Below are positions 51,901 to 58,183 of a stretch of DNA of 64,000 nucleotides, piece by piece. The stretch covers positions 1 to 64,000 of the forward strand of contig DASWHR010000103.1 in the NCBI GenBank assembly GCA_036398095.1, given 5' to 3'. How positions within the stretch are numbered: the first letter of the stretch is position 1; the number at the start of each line of letters is the position of its first letter. The notes below the pieces were generated by a model. The model did no database searches. It saw only the letters and a program-made list of their open reading frames with translations, and was not told where the DNA came from. Both the position numbers and the translations under genes were made by a program. The DNA is from DASWHR01 sp036398095 (GTDB taxonomy: Bacteria; Actinomycetota; AC-67).

Positions 51901-52630
51901 CCGGCTCGACGGCGGCGCATTCAACGCGTGCACCCCGCCGTTCACGGCCGACGGGATGCTCGACGGCTCGCACACCTTCGAGGTACGGGCCAGCGACGCG
52001 GCCGGTAACACCGACGCGTCGCCGGCGACGCGGACCTGGACCGTGGACACCCGCGCGCCCGAGACGACGATCACGTCCGGTCCGTCGGGTCCGATCAGCG
52101 CGACCTCGGCCACGTTCACTTTCGTTGCCGACGAGACGGGGTCATCGTTCCGGTGCAGCCTGGACGGAGCCGCGTTCACGCTGTGCGGGTCGCCGACGAG
52201 CTACGCCTCGCTCGCGCAGGGTTCGCACACGTTCCGCGTCAAAGCCGTCGATACGGCCGGCAACGAGGACGCGACGCCCGCGTCGGCGACCTTCGCCGTG
52301 GACACGGCCGCGCCGGCCGTCGCGCTCACGCGGCCGACCGGCGGTCTGTGGCTCAACGATCAACGTTTGGTGAGCGGGGATCAGGTCATGGTCGTCGGAG
52401 CGATCACGGTGCAGGCGACCGCGACCGACGCGTCGGGAATCGCCTCGTTCGTCTTCGAGGTGGACGGCGCGCCGGTGGCCGCAGCGCAGGTCGCCTTCGA
52501 TCCCGACACCGCGACCTACACGTTCACCTATCGGCCGACGACGGGGATGCACACGATCGTCGCCCGCGCGACCGACGCCACCGGCCTGAGCCGCACGGCA
52601 TCGGTATCGCTGGTGGCCGTCTCGGTGTAG
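45998..52630 (+). CDS. Giant secreted Ig-like repeat protein
   Basis: 2210 residues from ATG 45998, which follows GGGGGAGAGC; ATG 45968 is a weaker alternative. A signal peptide is at the N terminus (RIVFVFCLAVIAGLSASIAA). Residues about 30-950 are beta-rich, with propeller-like repeats such as 'SWNGTHFVVVWQD' and 'NGTDYLVTWQE'. Residues about 950-1083 form a beta-sandwich (EAGEPNAGTLLGGKSVWFAW; LTADTFGSSFDTVLAVYTG) shared with the protein at 25434. Residues about 1086-2104 are 12 tandem Ig-like units of about 84 residues. A last Ig-like domain (APAVALTRPTGG) closes the protein. No sortase motif or anchor is seen at the C terminus. It is probably an adhesin or matrix protein. Confidence 0.88.
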   Translation: MRAPDRSHRRIVFVFCLAVIAGLSASIAAPGGRGVPQQAPAKGVAHSEDPLATAPGLDTGRIIEQVRHNVAAVAAGHLRAEDRAYRADFTAAGFSLSLKNAAGTVTGGAALTVKTATVDTGAGPRAAVATPWQGSLNAAERLVAPGMLERVTARDGEIEWDFVMDAPPSGDVRIVAAVPGPAGVARGASLRFGRGTRTVRMAEMIVKDRTGKEIYRALPESVPGSVTLTVPQARLKGAAYPITIDPTVSPEYGVSDSAIGSSNTGAPAVAAGGSTWLVVWDDAKAESQSDIFATRVDSGGQVLDPLGIVVAHGPSNQVDPDVSWNGTHFVVVWQDVVDADTSAIMLARIATNGTVAFPASTVLDAGTSGAKPKVASVGSTSMVVWQGFGSFLSGRMVPGSGVPGNFASLPSGAVSPYSLTASSTQFLVTWSSTSPLGVFASRHATDGSMLGSQITVHTAGARPLAGWNGSVFAVTFHLSGDLVGKRVSSTGSVLDGSPVEIATEVNEGFKSVFEYPHAISAVSGGVFYLLFERVVTDFLFDSSTLRGTRLSGSSLLPLDPVGGTLLAQSEGGDVAWNGTHFLAVTVTLTQDGTRITSGGTIVDTFALGRGANDQQGIVASYDGTNFLLAWIEVKGFFAQTDEAKAARVSPTGTLLDPAGIAITPSGEFAVSVAATWDGTNHIVSWRNSAGAVRLVRVSPGGVTAAPLTVGTAESGGGSPALVGAGATTLIGYTDGSVLKVRRFAGTSFIDAAPVDSLVFPDGAFNVSLAYNGSTYLVVAASGSTVRAARLGASGVSIDGNGFIVASGTGMTSEDVASNGTDYLVTWQEAISGAHRVRTRRVSAQGAPEGSASTMNSGVVQRTPKVAWTGETYLVTWTDYRASTTDVYGARLTAAGSNIDGTGIPIAATDSYEWANGLVRGVRGRIAVTYQRYAVELRRAKQSFMRTFDDAVNDAFSAARTLTGQAASTDGINVGATEEAGEPNAGTLLGGKSVWFAWTAPAGGTLTADTFGSSFDTVLAVYTGTSVGSLTPVASNDDSGGLQSEVVFPVVAGRTYRISVDGFNASTTPANAAEGEYDLTLFLAVDSTPPQTTITGGPSGTVSDTHAVFTFTSSDAGSTFECSLDGAAFAACTSPATYTGLVPGSHTFSVRATDPAGNTDPSPATRTWTIDDSPPETTILTGPSGTVGSGDATFTFTSDDATATFECQIDGAGYAACVSPKSYTGLTTGEHTFHVRARDAAGNVDASPAARTWTVDVTAPDTTITGGPSAATSSTSASLTFTATEAGATFECSLDAAPFTSCTSPASYAGLTEAAHTFQVRATDAAGNTDATPASRSWTVDTTPPDTMITAGPSGPTASASASLSFTSPDAGATFACSLDAAPFTACTSPVAYNGLADGSHTFAVRASDAAGNADPTPASRSWTVDTASPVTTIDSAPSGSVASTSASISFHSSEPGSTHCSLDGAAFTSCTSPVAYTGLSQGAHTVRVRSTDPAGNVEPAPPSRTWTVDTVAPDTTISVAPPSLTSSRSASITFSSSETGSTFACSLDGAPFATCASPASYADLADGPHTVAVRATDAAGNTDSTPATASWTVDGTAPDTTITGGPSGAGSSREATFTFASTEAGSTFACSLDGAPFASCASPFTRTDLADGPHAFAVRAADAAGNTDPTPATASWSIDATAPDTTITDGPPGTVGASEVTFAFTATEAGSTFACRVDAAAFTTCSSPASFTVADGSHTFAVRATDAAGNTDATPATRAFAVDTTAPDTTIQSGPSGVVASTGATLSFAANEASTFACSIDGGVAQACTSPVSYSSLAEGEHTFAVRATDAAGNADATPATRSWTVDTTAPETTIVVGPAAATNSTSATFTFTSNDAEATYRCRLDAAAFTACSSPHTLSSLTEGSHTFEVIATDAVGNADATPAQRTWTVDTVAPNTSITSGPTGTTAATSASFTFTATETGATFQCRLDGGAFNACTPPFTADGMLDGSHTFEVRASDAAGNTDASPATRTWTVDTRAPETTITSGPSGPISATSATFTFVADETGSSFRCSLDGAAFTLCGSPTSYASLAQGSHTFRVKAVDTAGNEDATPASATFAVDTAAPAVALTRPTGGLWLNDQRLVSGDQVMVVGAITVQATATDASGIASFVFEVDGAPVAAAQVAFDPDTATYTFTYRPTTGMHTIVARATDATGLSRTASVSLVAVSV
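49255..52310 (+). repeat. Twelve tandem Ig-like coding repeats of about 252 bp
   Basis: Each unit encodes the pattern 'APDTTITxGPSG ... SATFTFTSxEAGSTFxCSLDGAAFxxCTSP ... GSHTFxVRATDAAGNTDxTPAxRTWTVD'. Two cysteines per unit, about eight residues apart, could form a disulfide hairpin; unit 8 has FACRVDAAAFTTC and unit 9 is slightly shortened. The DNA copies are diverged but similar enough for recombination to alter their number. Confidence 0.9.
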
Positions 52631-52641
52631 ATCGAGCGAAC

Positions 52642-52675
52642 GCGACGAGGGCTGCCCGCCGGCAGCCCTCGTCGC
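52642..52675. terminator. Bidirectional hairpin between convergent genes
   Basis: A perfect 15-bp stem (GCGACGAGGGCTGCC with its complement) around a CGCC loop sits between the giant-gene stop (52630) and the DAHP synthase stop (52677). There is no T-tract, so termination may be rho-assisted, or the hairpin may protect RNA 3' ends. Confidence 0.5.
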
Positions 52676-52676
52676 A

Positions 52677-54032
52677 TCAGCGCGCGCCTTGCGTCATCAG
52701 GTCGGCCAGGTGGAACGCCAGATCCAGCGACTGCTTCGCGTTGAGTCGCGGATCGCACAGGGTCGTGTACTCGCGGTCGAGGTCGGCTTCGGTCACGTTG
52801 TCGCCGCCGCCCAGACATTCGGTCACGGCCGCGCCCGTGATCTCAAGATGCACGCCGCCCGCGCGCGTTCCCGCCGTGCGGTGCGCGGCGAAGAAGCCGT
52901 CGATCTCGGCGACGATGTCGTCCAGGCGCCGCGTCTTCAACCCGGTGCCGCTGGTGAAGGTGTTGCCGTGCATCGGATCGCACGACCAGATCACCGGCTC
53001 GCCCGAATCTCGGACGGCCTCAAGGATCGGCGGCAGCGCGTCGCGCACCTTCGAAGCCCCCATGCGCGTGATCAGCGTCAAGTGGCCGGGCACACGGCCG
53101 GGGTTCAGGCGGCGGCACAGCTCGACGACCTCGGCCGGATCGGCCGTCGGGCCGATCTTGCAGCCGATCGGATTGCCGACTCCCGCGAGGAACGCGACGT
53201 GCGCGCCGCGCGGCGCGCGCGTGCGCTCGCCGATCCACAGGAAATGGCCGGAGCAGTCGTACCAGTCGCCGGTCAGTGAATCCTGACGGGTCAGCGCCTC
53301 TTCGTATTCGAGCAGCAGCGCCTCGTGCGAGGTCCACACGTCCACCTGATGCAAGGCCGGGTTGTCGGTATCGATTCCGACGGCGCGCATGAACGCAAGC
53401 GCCCGGTCGATCTGCGTCGCGATCTGCTCGTAGCGCTGCCCCTGCGGAGACGAAGCGACGAACTCGTTGTTCCAAGCATGGACCTTGCCCAGATCGGCGA
53501 AGCCGCCGTCGGTGAACGCCCGAAGAAGGTTGAGCGTCGCGGCTGCATGATGGTAAGCGTCGAGCATGCGGCGCGGATCCGGCACGCGGGCCGCGGCGAC
53601 GGGCTCGTCGCTGTTGACGATGTGGCCGCGGAACGAGGGGATCTCGACGCCACCGACCATTTCCGTCGGAGACGATCGCGGTTTGGCGAACTGGCCGGCT
53701 ATCCGGCTTACCTTGACGATCGGCGTCCCCGCCGCATAGGTCAGCACCGCCGCGATCTGCAACAGAACCTTGAGCCGGTCGCGGACGCTGTCGGCCGAGT
53801 GGTCGAGGAACGACTCGGCGCAGTCGCCCGCCTGAAGAAGGAACGCCTCGCCGGCGGCGACCGTGGCGAGCTGCGCCTGCAAGGTGCGGGCTTCGCCGGC
53901 GAAGACCAGCGGCGGCCACGACTGAAGCTCTTTGGCGACCGCGTCCACCGCCGCCGGGTCGGGCCAGTCGGGCTGCTGCAGCGCGGACATGTCGCGCCAG
54001 GCGCCCGGATTCCAGATCGTGCTCGTCTCCAT
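52677..54032 (-). CDS. aroG: Class II 3-deoxy-7-phosphoheptulonate (DAHP) synthase
   Basis: A 451-residue enzyme of the plant/actinobacterial class II type. Motifs: FLLQAGDCAESF, VSRIAGQFAKPRS, WTSHEALLLEYEEAL, GVGNPIGCKIGPT, LITRMGASKVRD, WSCDPMHGNT and GVHLEITG. It condenses phosphoenolpyruvate and erythrose 4-phosphate, the first step of the shikimate pathway. ATG 54032 is chosen; GTG 54044 is possible, but neither has a Shine-Dalgarno. A TACAGT -10-like box nine bases upstream suggests a leaderless transcript. It is divergent from a glycosyltransferase with only 46 bp between starts. Confidence 0.93.
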   Translation of the reverse strand: METSTIWNPGAWRDMSALQQPDWPDPAAVDAVAKELQSWPPLVFAGEARTLQAQLATVAAGEAFLLQAGDCAESFLDHSADSVRDRLKVLLQIAAVLTYAAGTPIVKVSRIAGQFAKPRSSPTEMVGGVEIPSFRGHIVNSDEPVAAARVPDPRRMLDAYHHAAATLNLLRAFTDGGFADLGKVHAWNNEFVASSPQGQRYEQIATQIDRALAFMRAVGIDTDNPALHQVDVWTSHEALLLEYEEALTRQDSLTGDWYDCSGHFLWIGERTRAPRGAHVAFLAGVGNPIGCKIGPTADPAEVVELCRRLNPGRVPGHLTLITRMGASKVRDALPPILEAVRDSGEPVIWSCDPMHGNTFTSGTGLKTRRLDDIVAEIDGFFAAHRTAGTRAGGVHLEITGAAVTECLGGGDNVTEADLDREYTTLCDPRLNAKQSLDLAFHLADLMTQGAR

Positions 54033-54078
54033 GGGTTCCGACACTGTATCGCCGCCGCCGCGTATTCTGCTCGCGACA
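54033..54078. promoter_or_regulatory. 46-bp divergent promoter region, possibly leaderless on both sides
   Basis: Towards the glycosyltransferase, TATTCT (54063-54068) ends 10 bp before ATG 54079. Towards DAHP synthase, TACAGT (minus strand) ends about 8 bp before ATG 54032. Neither start has a Shine-Dalgarno. The distances place both transcription starts at or next to the initiation codons. Confidence 0.4.
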
Positions 54079-55299
54079 ATGCCGAAATCCCCGGAAACCG
54101 CGCGTGCTCGGCGGCTCAACCTTGCCTACGTGTCGCGCAGCGCGCCGCCGCGCGCCGGCGGGATCGAGGCGCACATGCGGCGGGTCGCGGCCGGCCTGGT
54201 CGCCGGCGGCCACCGGATCCGCGTGTTCGCGGCGCGCATCGACGACGAGCCGTTCACGCGCCTGAACACCACGCTCGCCGCGCAGCGGTTCGAGCCGTTC
54301 CTGGACGGCGAGATCGAAGTCTGGCCGATCCCGTCGGGCCGGCGCGCGCGCGCCGCGATGCTGCCGTCGGCCGTCGTGGCGCTGCCCGGTGCCGACCGGA
54401 TCGGCTACGACCGGATTCGCCGGGCGACGCTCCCGCTGATCGTCACCGCGCTCGCTCCCGGCTTCAAACGGGCCTTCTTCGCGGCGAAGTTGGTGCATTG
54501 CTGGGGCGGCGAGCCGCTGATGCACGCCGCGGCGCGCGCGGCCCGGCAGCGGCTGCTGCCGCTCGTCGTTACGCCGTTCGCGCACCCCGGGCACTGGGGC
54601 GACGACGACCTCAACGCCGGCCTGTACCGCAACGCCGACGCGGTCGTGGCGCTGCTGCCCGGCGAAGCCGCGTTCTACGCCTCGCTCGGCGTCGCCGAGC
54701 CGCGGCTGCACGTCATCCCCGTCGCGGCACCTGCGGCCGTCGACGGCGGCGCCGACCCGCGCGCGGTCCACGGCATCGACACCCCGATCGTGCTCGCGCT
54801 GGGCGTGAAGCGTCCCTATAAGTACCGCGCGCTGCTCCAGGCGCTGCCCCGCATCGCCAACAAGAACGTCCGATTCGTGTTCGTCGGGCCTGAGACGGCC
54901 GAATCCGAAGCCGACTTCGCCGCCGCCGCCGATTCGCGGATCCTTCGCCGGGGCAAAGTGGATGAGGCGGAAAAATGGGGTTGGCTTCGCGCCGCGAATG
55001 TCCTATGTCTCCCTTCGGTATCGGAGATCCTGCCGGTTTCCATTCTTGAAGCGTGGCGAACCGGCACTCCGGTCGTTGTAGCGGAAGGAAGGTTCACGCG
55101 AGACCTCGTCGCCGACGGCGAAGACGGAATCGTCTGCACCGGAGAGCCCGAGCAGATCGCGCGAGCGATCGAGTCGGTGCTCTTGGACCCGGCGGCCGCC
55201 GAGCGGATGGGCCGGGCCGGAGCGGCGAAGGTCGCGCAGCGCTACGAACCGGAAACGGTCGTCGCGCAGCACGAGACGCTCTACGCGTCGCTCGCCTAG
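54079..55299 (+). CDS. Glycosyltransferase family 4
   Basis: A 406-residue GT-B enzyme. It begins with a basic stretch, then LNLAYVSRSAPPRAGGIEAH, a family 4 acceptor loop. The donor domain has IVLALGVKRPYKYRALLQAL, FVFVGPETAESEADF and PSVSEILPVSILEAWRTGTP with the motif glutamates. It starts a new transcription unit running to the end of the window. A 69-bp gap follows before the next gene. Donor unknown. Confidence 0.85.
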   Translation: MPKSPETARARRLNLAYVSRSAPPRAGGIEAHMRRVAAGLVAGGHRIRVFAARIDDEPFTRLNTTLAAQRFEPFLDGEIEVWPIPSGRRARAAMLPSAVVALPGADRIGYDRIRRATLPLIVTALAPGFKRAFFAAKLVHCWGGEPLMHAAARAARQRLLPLVVTPFAHPGHWGDDDLNAGLYRNADAVVALLPGEAAFYASLGVAEPRLHVIPVAAPAAVDGGADPRAVHGIDTPIVLALGVKRPYKYRALLQALPRIANKNVRFVFVGPETAESEADFAAAADSRILRRGKVDEAEKWGWLRAANVLCLPSVSEILPVSILEAWRTGTPVVVAEGRFTRDLVADGEDGIVCTGEPEQIARAIESVLLDPAAAERMGRAGAAKVAQRYEPETVVAQHETLYASLA

Positions 55300-55368
55300 C
55301 GCCTCCCGCGCACGATCCGGGCAACCGGCAACCGAACATCCGACCGAGCGGGAAGGGGCGCCCGAACG

Positions 55369-56103
55369 GTGAGTAAGCTCGACAACATGCGCGCCTTTTG
55401 GGATACCAAGGCGCAAGACAATCCGCTGTGGTACGTCACGACGATCCTCGATTACGCGAAACCCGACGAGGACCAGTTCTGGCAGACCGGCGAAGACGAG
55501 GTCGCGCGCGTCCTTTCCGACGCGCGATGCGACGGCGGCGAAGCCGCGGCCGAGATCGGCTGCGGCGTCGGGCGCTTGACGCGGCCGCTCGCGAAGCGGT
55601 TCAGTCGCGTCCACGCCTACGACGTCTCGCCCGAGATGGTCGTGCACGCGCAACGAAACCTCGCAGCCCATCCCGGCGCGAGCGCCGGCGCGACCAGCGG
55701 CGACGGAACCCTCCCCTTGGCCGACGGCTCGATCGACTTTGTGCTTTCGATGCAGGTTTTTCATCACATCCCCGACCGAGCGATCACGCTTCGATATATC
55801 CGCGAGGCCGGCCGCGTGCTGCGGCCCGGCGGCGCGCTCGGATTCCAGCTCCGCACCTGCCGTATGACCGACCCGGTGCTCGGCCGGCTGGAGCGCGTGG
55901 CGCGCACCACGATCGAGGCTGCGCGTCGCCGTCGCCGTCCGCCACCGGCCGACCTGGACGCTCCGGCCTGGCACGGCTCGCGGGTGCTCGTCAGCGAGAT
56001 CCGCCGCGCCGCTCGCGCGTCGGGTATGACGGTCGAGTCGGTCCGCTGGCTGGTCAAGGACGGAGCCAACGTCCAAGTCGTCTGCCGAAAGAGGCCCGCG
56101 TGA
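55369..56103 (+). CDS. SAM-dependent methyltransferase (no zinc ribbon)
   Basis: A 244-residue protein from GTG 55369. Unlike the other methyltransferases here it has no cysteine ribbon and starts MSKLDNMRAFWDTKAQDNPL, typical of stand-alone class I enzymes. The core has AAEIGCGVGRLTRPLAKRF, VHAYDVSPEMV, VLSMQVFHHIPD and RPGGALGFQL. Substrate unknown; position suggests a glycan or lipid-linked sugar. It overlaps the epimerase gene by four bases. Confidence 0.82.
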   Translation: MSKLDNMRAFWDTKAQDNPLWYVTTILDYAKPDEDQFWQTGEDEVARVLSDARCDGGEAAAEIGCGVGRLTRPLAKRFSRVHAYDVSPEMVVHAQRNLAAHPGASAGATSGDGTLPLADGSIDFVLSMQVFHHIPDRAITLRYIREAGRVLRPGGALGFQLRTCRMTDPVLGRLERVARTTIEAARRRRRPPPADLDAPAWHGSRVLVSEIRRAARASGMTVESVRWLVKDGANVQVVCRKRPA

Positions 56104-57032
56104 ACGTGCTCGTCACCGGCGGTGCCGGGTTCATCGGCAGTCATCTCGTCGAGGCGCTGGTTGCGCGCGGCGACGACGTCACGGTGCTCGACGACTTGCG
56201 CGGCGGCACGATCGGCAACCTCGACGCCGTCATCGGCCGTGTGCGATTCGAAGAAGGCGACCTGCTGGGCACCGACATGAAGGCGCTGCTCGCCTCCGGG
56301 GGCTTTGCCACGGTCTTCCATCTGGCCGGCACCGCATACGTGCCGCCGAGCGTCGAGGACCCGATCTACGACTTCCGGCTCGTCGCCGAAGGCACGTTGA
56401 AGGTCTGCGACGCGGTGCGGCGCGCGAGTCCGTCCACCACGCTGATCTACACCTCCAGCGCGGCCGTCTACGGCGATCCTGAATCCCTTCCGATCACCGA
56501 AGAGCATCGTATCGCTCCCGTCTCGCCCTACGGTCTGCACAAGTACACGGCCGAGCAAGAGGTGCGGCTCCACGCCGAGCTCTACGGCGTTCCCGCCGCG
56601 AGCGCGCGGCTGTTCAGCGTCTACGGTCCGCGTCAACGCAAGCAAGTCATCTTCGACTTCGCCCGCAAGATCGCAGTGAATCCCGCCCGGATCGAAGCCT
56701 TCGGCGACGGCACGCAGGTTCGCGACTTCGTGTATGTCGGCGACGTGGTCCGCGCCCTGCTCCGGATCGCGTCCGAGGCGCCGCTGCACGGCGAGGTCTA
56801 CAACGTTGCCACCGGCCGCGGCATCTCGACCGGCGAGCTGCTCGCGATGGTGGCGGCGACGCTCGATGCCGATCCCGACGTCGTCTGGTCGGGCAGCGTC
56901 CGTCCCGGTGACCCCGACAAGTGGCTCGCCTCGATCGAGCGGCTGCGCGGCATCGGCTACGAGCCGGCCACGACGTTGGAGGACGGCATCGCCGCGACGG
57001 TCGCCTGGGCGCGGGAGCTGATCCAAGCATGA
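56100..57032 (+). CDS. NAD-dependent nucleotide-sugar epimerase/dehydratase
   Basis: A 310-residue extended SDR enzyme from GTG 56100. The cofactor motif VLVTGGAGFIGSHLVEAL is perfect; catalytic residues lie in YTSSAAVYGD and YGLHKYTAE (Y-x3-K), followed by RLFSVYGPRQ. It resembles UDP-glucose 4-epimerase/GalE-like and dTDP-glucose dehydratase-like proteins of polysaccharide clusters. The exact reaction cannot be fixed. It lacks the four-cysteine insertion found in the enzyme at 31897. Confidence 0.85.
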   Translation: MNVLVTGGAGFIGSHLVEALVARGDDVTVLDDLRGGTIGNLDAVIGRVRFEEGDLLGTDMKALLASGGFATVFHLAGTAYVPPSVEDPIYDFRLVAEGTLKVCDAVRRASPSTTLIYTSSAAVYGDPESLPITEEHRIAPVSPYGLHKYTAEQEVRLHAELYGVPAASARLFSVYGPRQRKQVIFDFARKIAVNPARIEAFGDGTQVRDFVYVGDVVRALLRIASEAPLHGEVYNVATGRGISTGELLAMVAATLDADPDVVWSGSVRPGDPDKWLASIERLRGIGYEPATTLEDGIAATVAWARELIQA

Positions 57033-58183
57033 AGATTCTCGTCGTCAGCGCGGGCATCGTTTCTGATCGCCGCCCCCACGGCGAGGCGCTGATCGCGCAC
57101 AACATCTTGTCCCGGCTCGCGCGCCGCGGTCACGACGTCACCGCCTACGTCACCGAATACGACGACGAGATCCCGGGCGTGACCTTCAAGACGATCTCGG
57201 CGCACGCGCCCGGCGCGGCGTTGTCGCGTCTGGCGTTCGCCCGCCGCGCTGCTCGCGCGGCCCGCCGCGAAACGGCCGACATCCACCATCTGCTGCTGCC
57301 GCTGACGACCGACGAGGGCTACACCACCGTTGCAGGCGCGCCGCTCGTCGTCGGTCCGCTGATGCTGCCCTGGCCGGACGGAGACGGAGGATCGAGGCCG
57401 CGGAACCGGCTCGTCTCCGGCGTCGCGCGTTTGGCGCTGCCGCGCTACGAACAGTGCCTGCACGCGCGCACGATGCGTCGCGCGTCCGCGTTGCTGGTCA
57501 CCTGCAAGCCGGCGATGAGCGCGATCGACGCCGACCTGCACGAGCGATGCGTCGAAGTTCCGTACGGAGTGGACACCTCCCGCTTCACGCCGTCGCCGCT
57601 GCCCGAGGATCCGGTCGTGCTCTTCTATTCGGTTCTGCTGCCACGAAAGGGCTTTCGCACCCTGCTTCGCGCCTTCCCGATGGTCCGCGAGCGCATTCCG
57701 AGCGCGCGATTGATCATGGCCGGCGACGATCCGCGCGGTCTCGCGGGACAGATTCTGGCCGAGGCGGAGCGGCTCGGCATCGCCGACGCCGTCACGCTGT
57801 CCGGACCGGTCGCGCCGGCCGATGCGCCCGCGCTGTTCCGCGGAGCGCGCGTCTTCTGCCAGCCGTCCCACGGCGAGCCGTTCGGCATGACGATTTTGGA
57901 GGCGATGGCATCGGGCCGTCCGGTCGTGGCGACCGCCGCCGGCGGCGTGCCCGGTTTCATCCGCGACGGCGAGCACGGCCGCTTGGTCGCGCCGGGGGAC
58001 GAACGGCTGCTCGCCGACGCGCTGTCGTCGATGCTGGTTCGCCGCGAGGCCGAGCGGATCGGCGCCCACAACCGCGACGTCGCCGTCGCGCGCTACGACT
58101 GGGAACGTGTCGTCGATCGCATCGAAGCCGCCTACGCCGCCGCCGCGGGAAAGGAGGCGCCGCGTGTGCGGATGGCTGGGTAG
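57029..58183 (+). CDS. Glycosyltransferase family 4
   Basis: A 384-residue GT-B enzyme beginning MKILVVSAGIVSDRRPHGEA. The donor domain has VVLFYSVLLPRKGFRTLL, MAGDDPRGLAGQI and PSHGEPFGMTILEAMASGRP with intact E-x7-E. Probably cytoplasmic. It overlaps the epimerase by four bases and the flippase start by 20 bases. Confidence 0.88.
   Translation: MKILVVSAGIVSDRRPHGEALIAHNILSRLARRGHDVTAYVTEYDDEIPGVTFKTISAHAPGAALSRLAFARRAARAARRETADIHHLLLPLTTDEGYTTVAGAPLVVGPLMLPWPDGDGGSRPRNRLVSGVARLALPRYEQCLHARTMRRASALLVTCKPAMSAIDADLHERCVEVPYGVDTSRFTPSPLPEDPVVLFYSVLLPRKGFRTLLRAFPMVRERIPSARLIMAGDDPRGLAGQILAEAERLGIADAVTLSGPVAPADAPALFRGARVFCQPSHGEPFGMTILEAMASGRPVVATAAGGVPGFIRDGEHGRLVAPGDERLLADALSSMLVRREAERIGAHNRDVAVARYDWERVVDRIEAAYAAAAGKEAPRVRMAG

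Noticed and set aside
49255..52310. CRISPR array or satellite repeat
   Set aside because: The about 252-bp periodicity is coding and in frame, giving Ig-like protein repeats. There are no short identical repeats with unique spacers here or elsewhere in the window.
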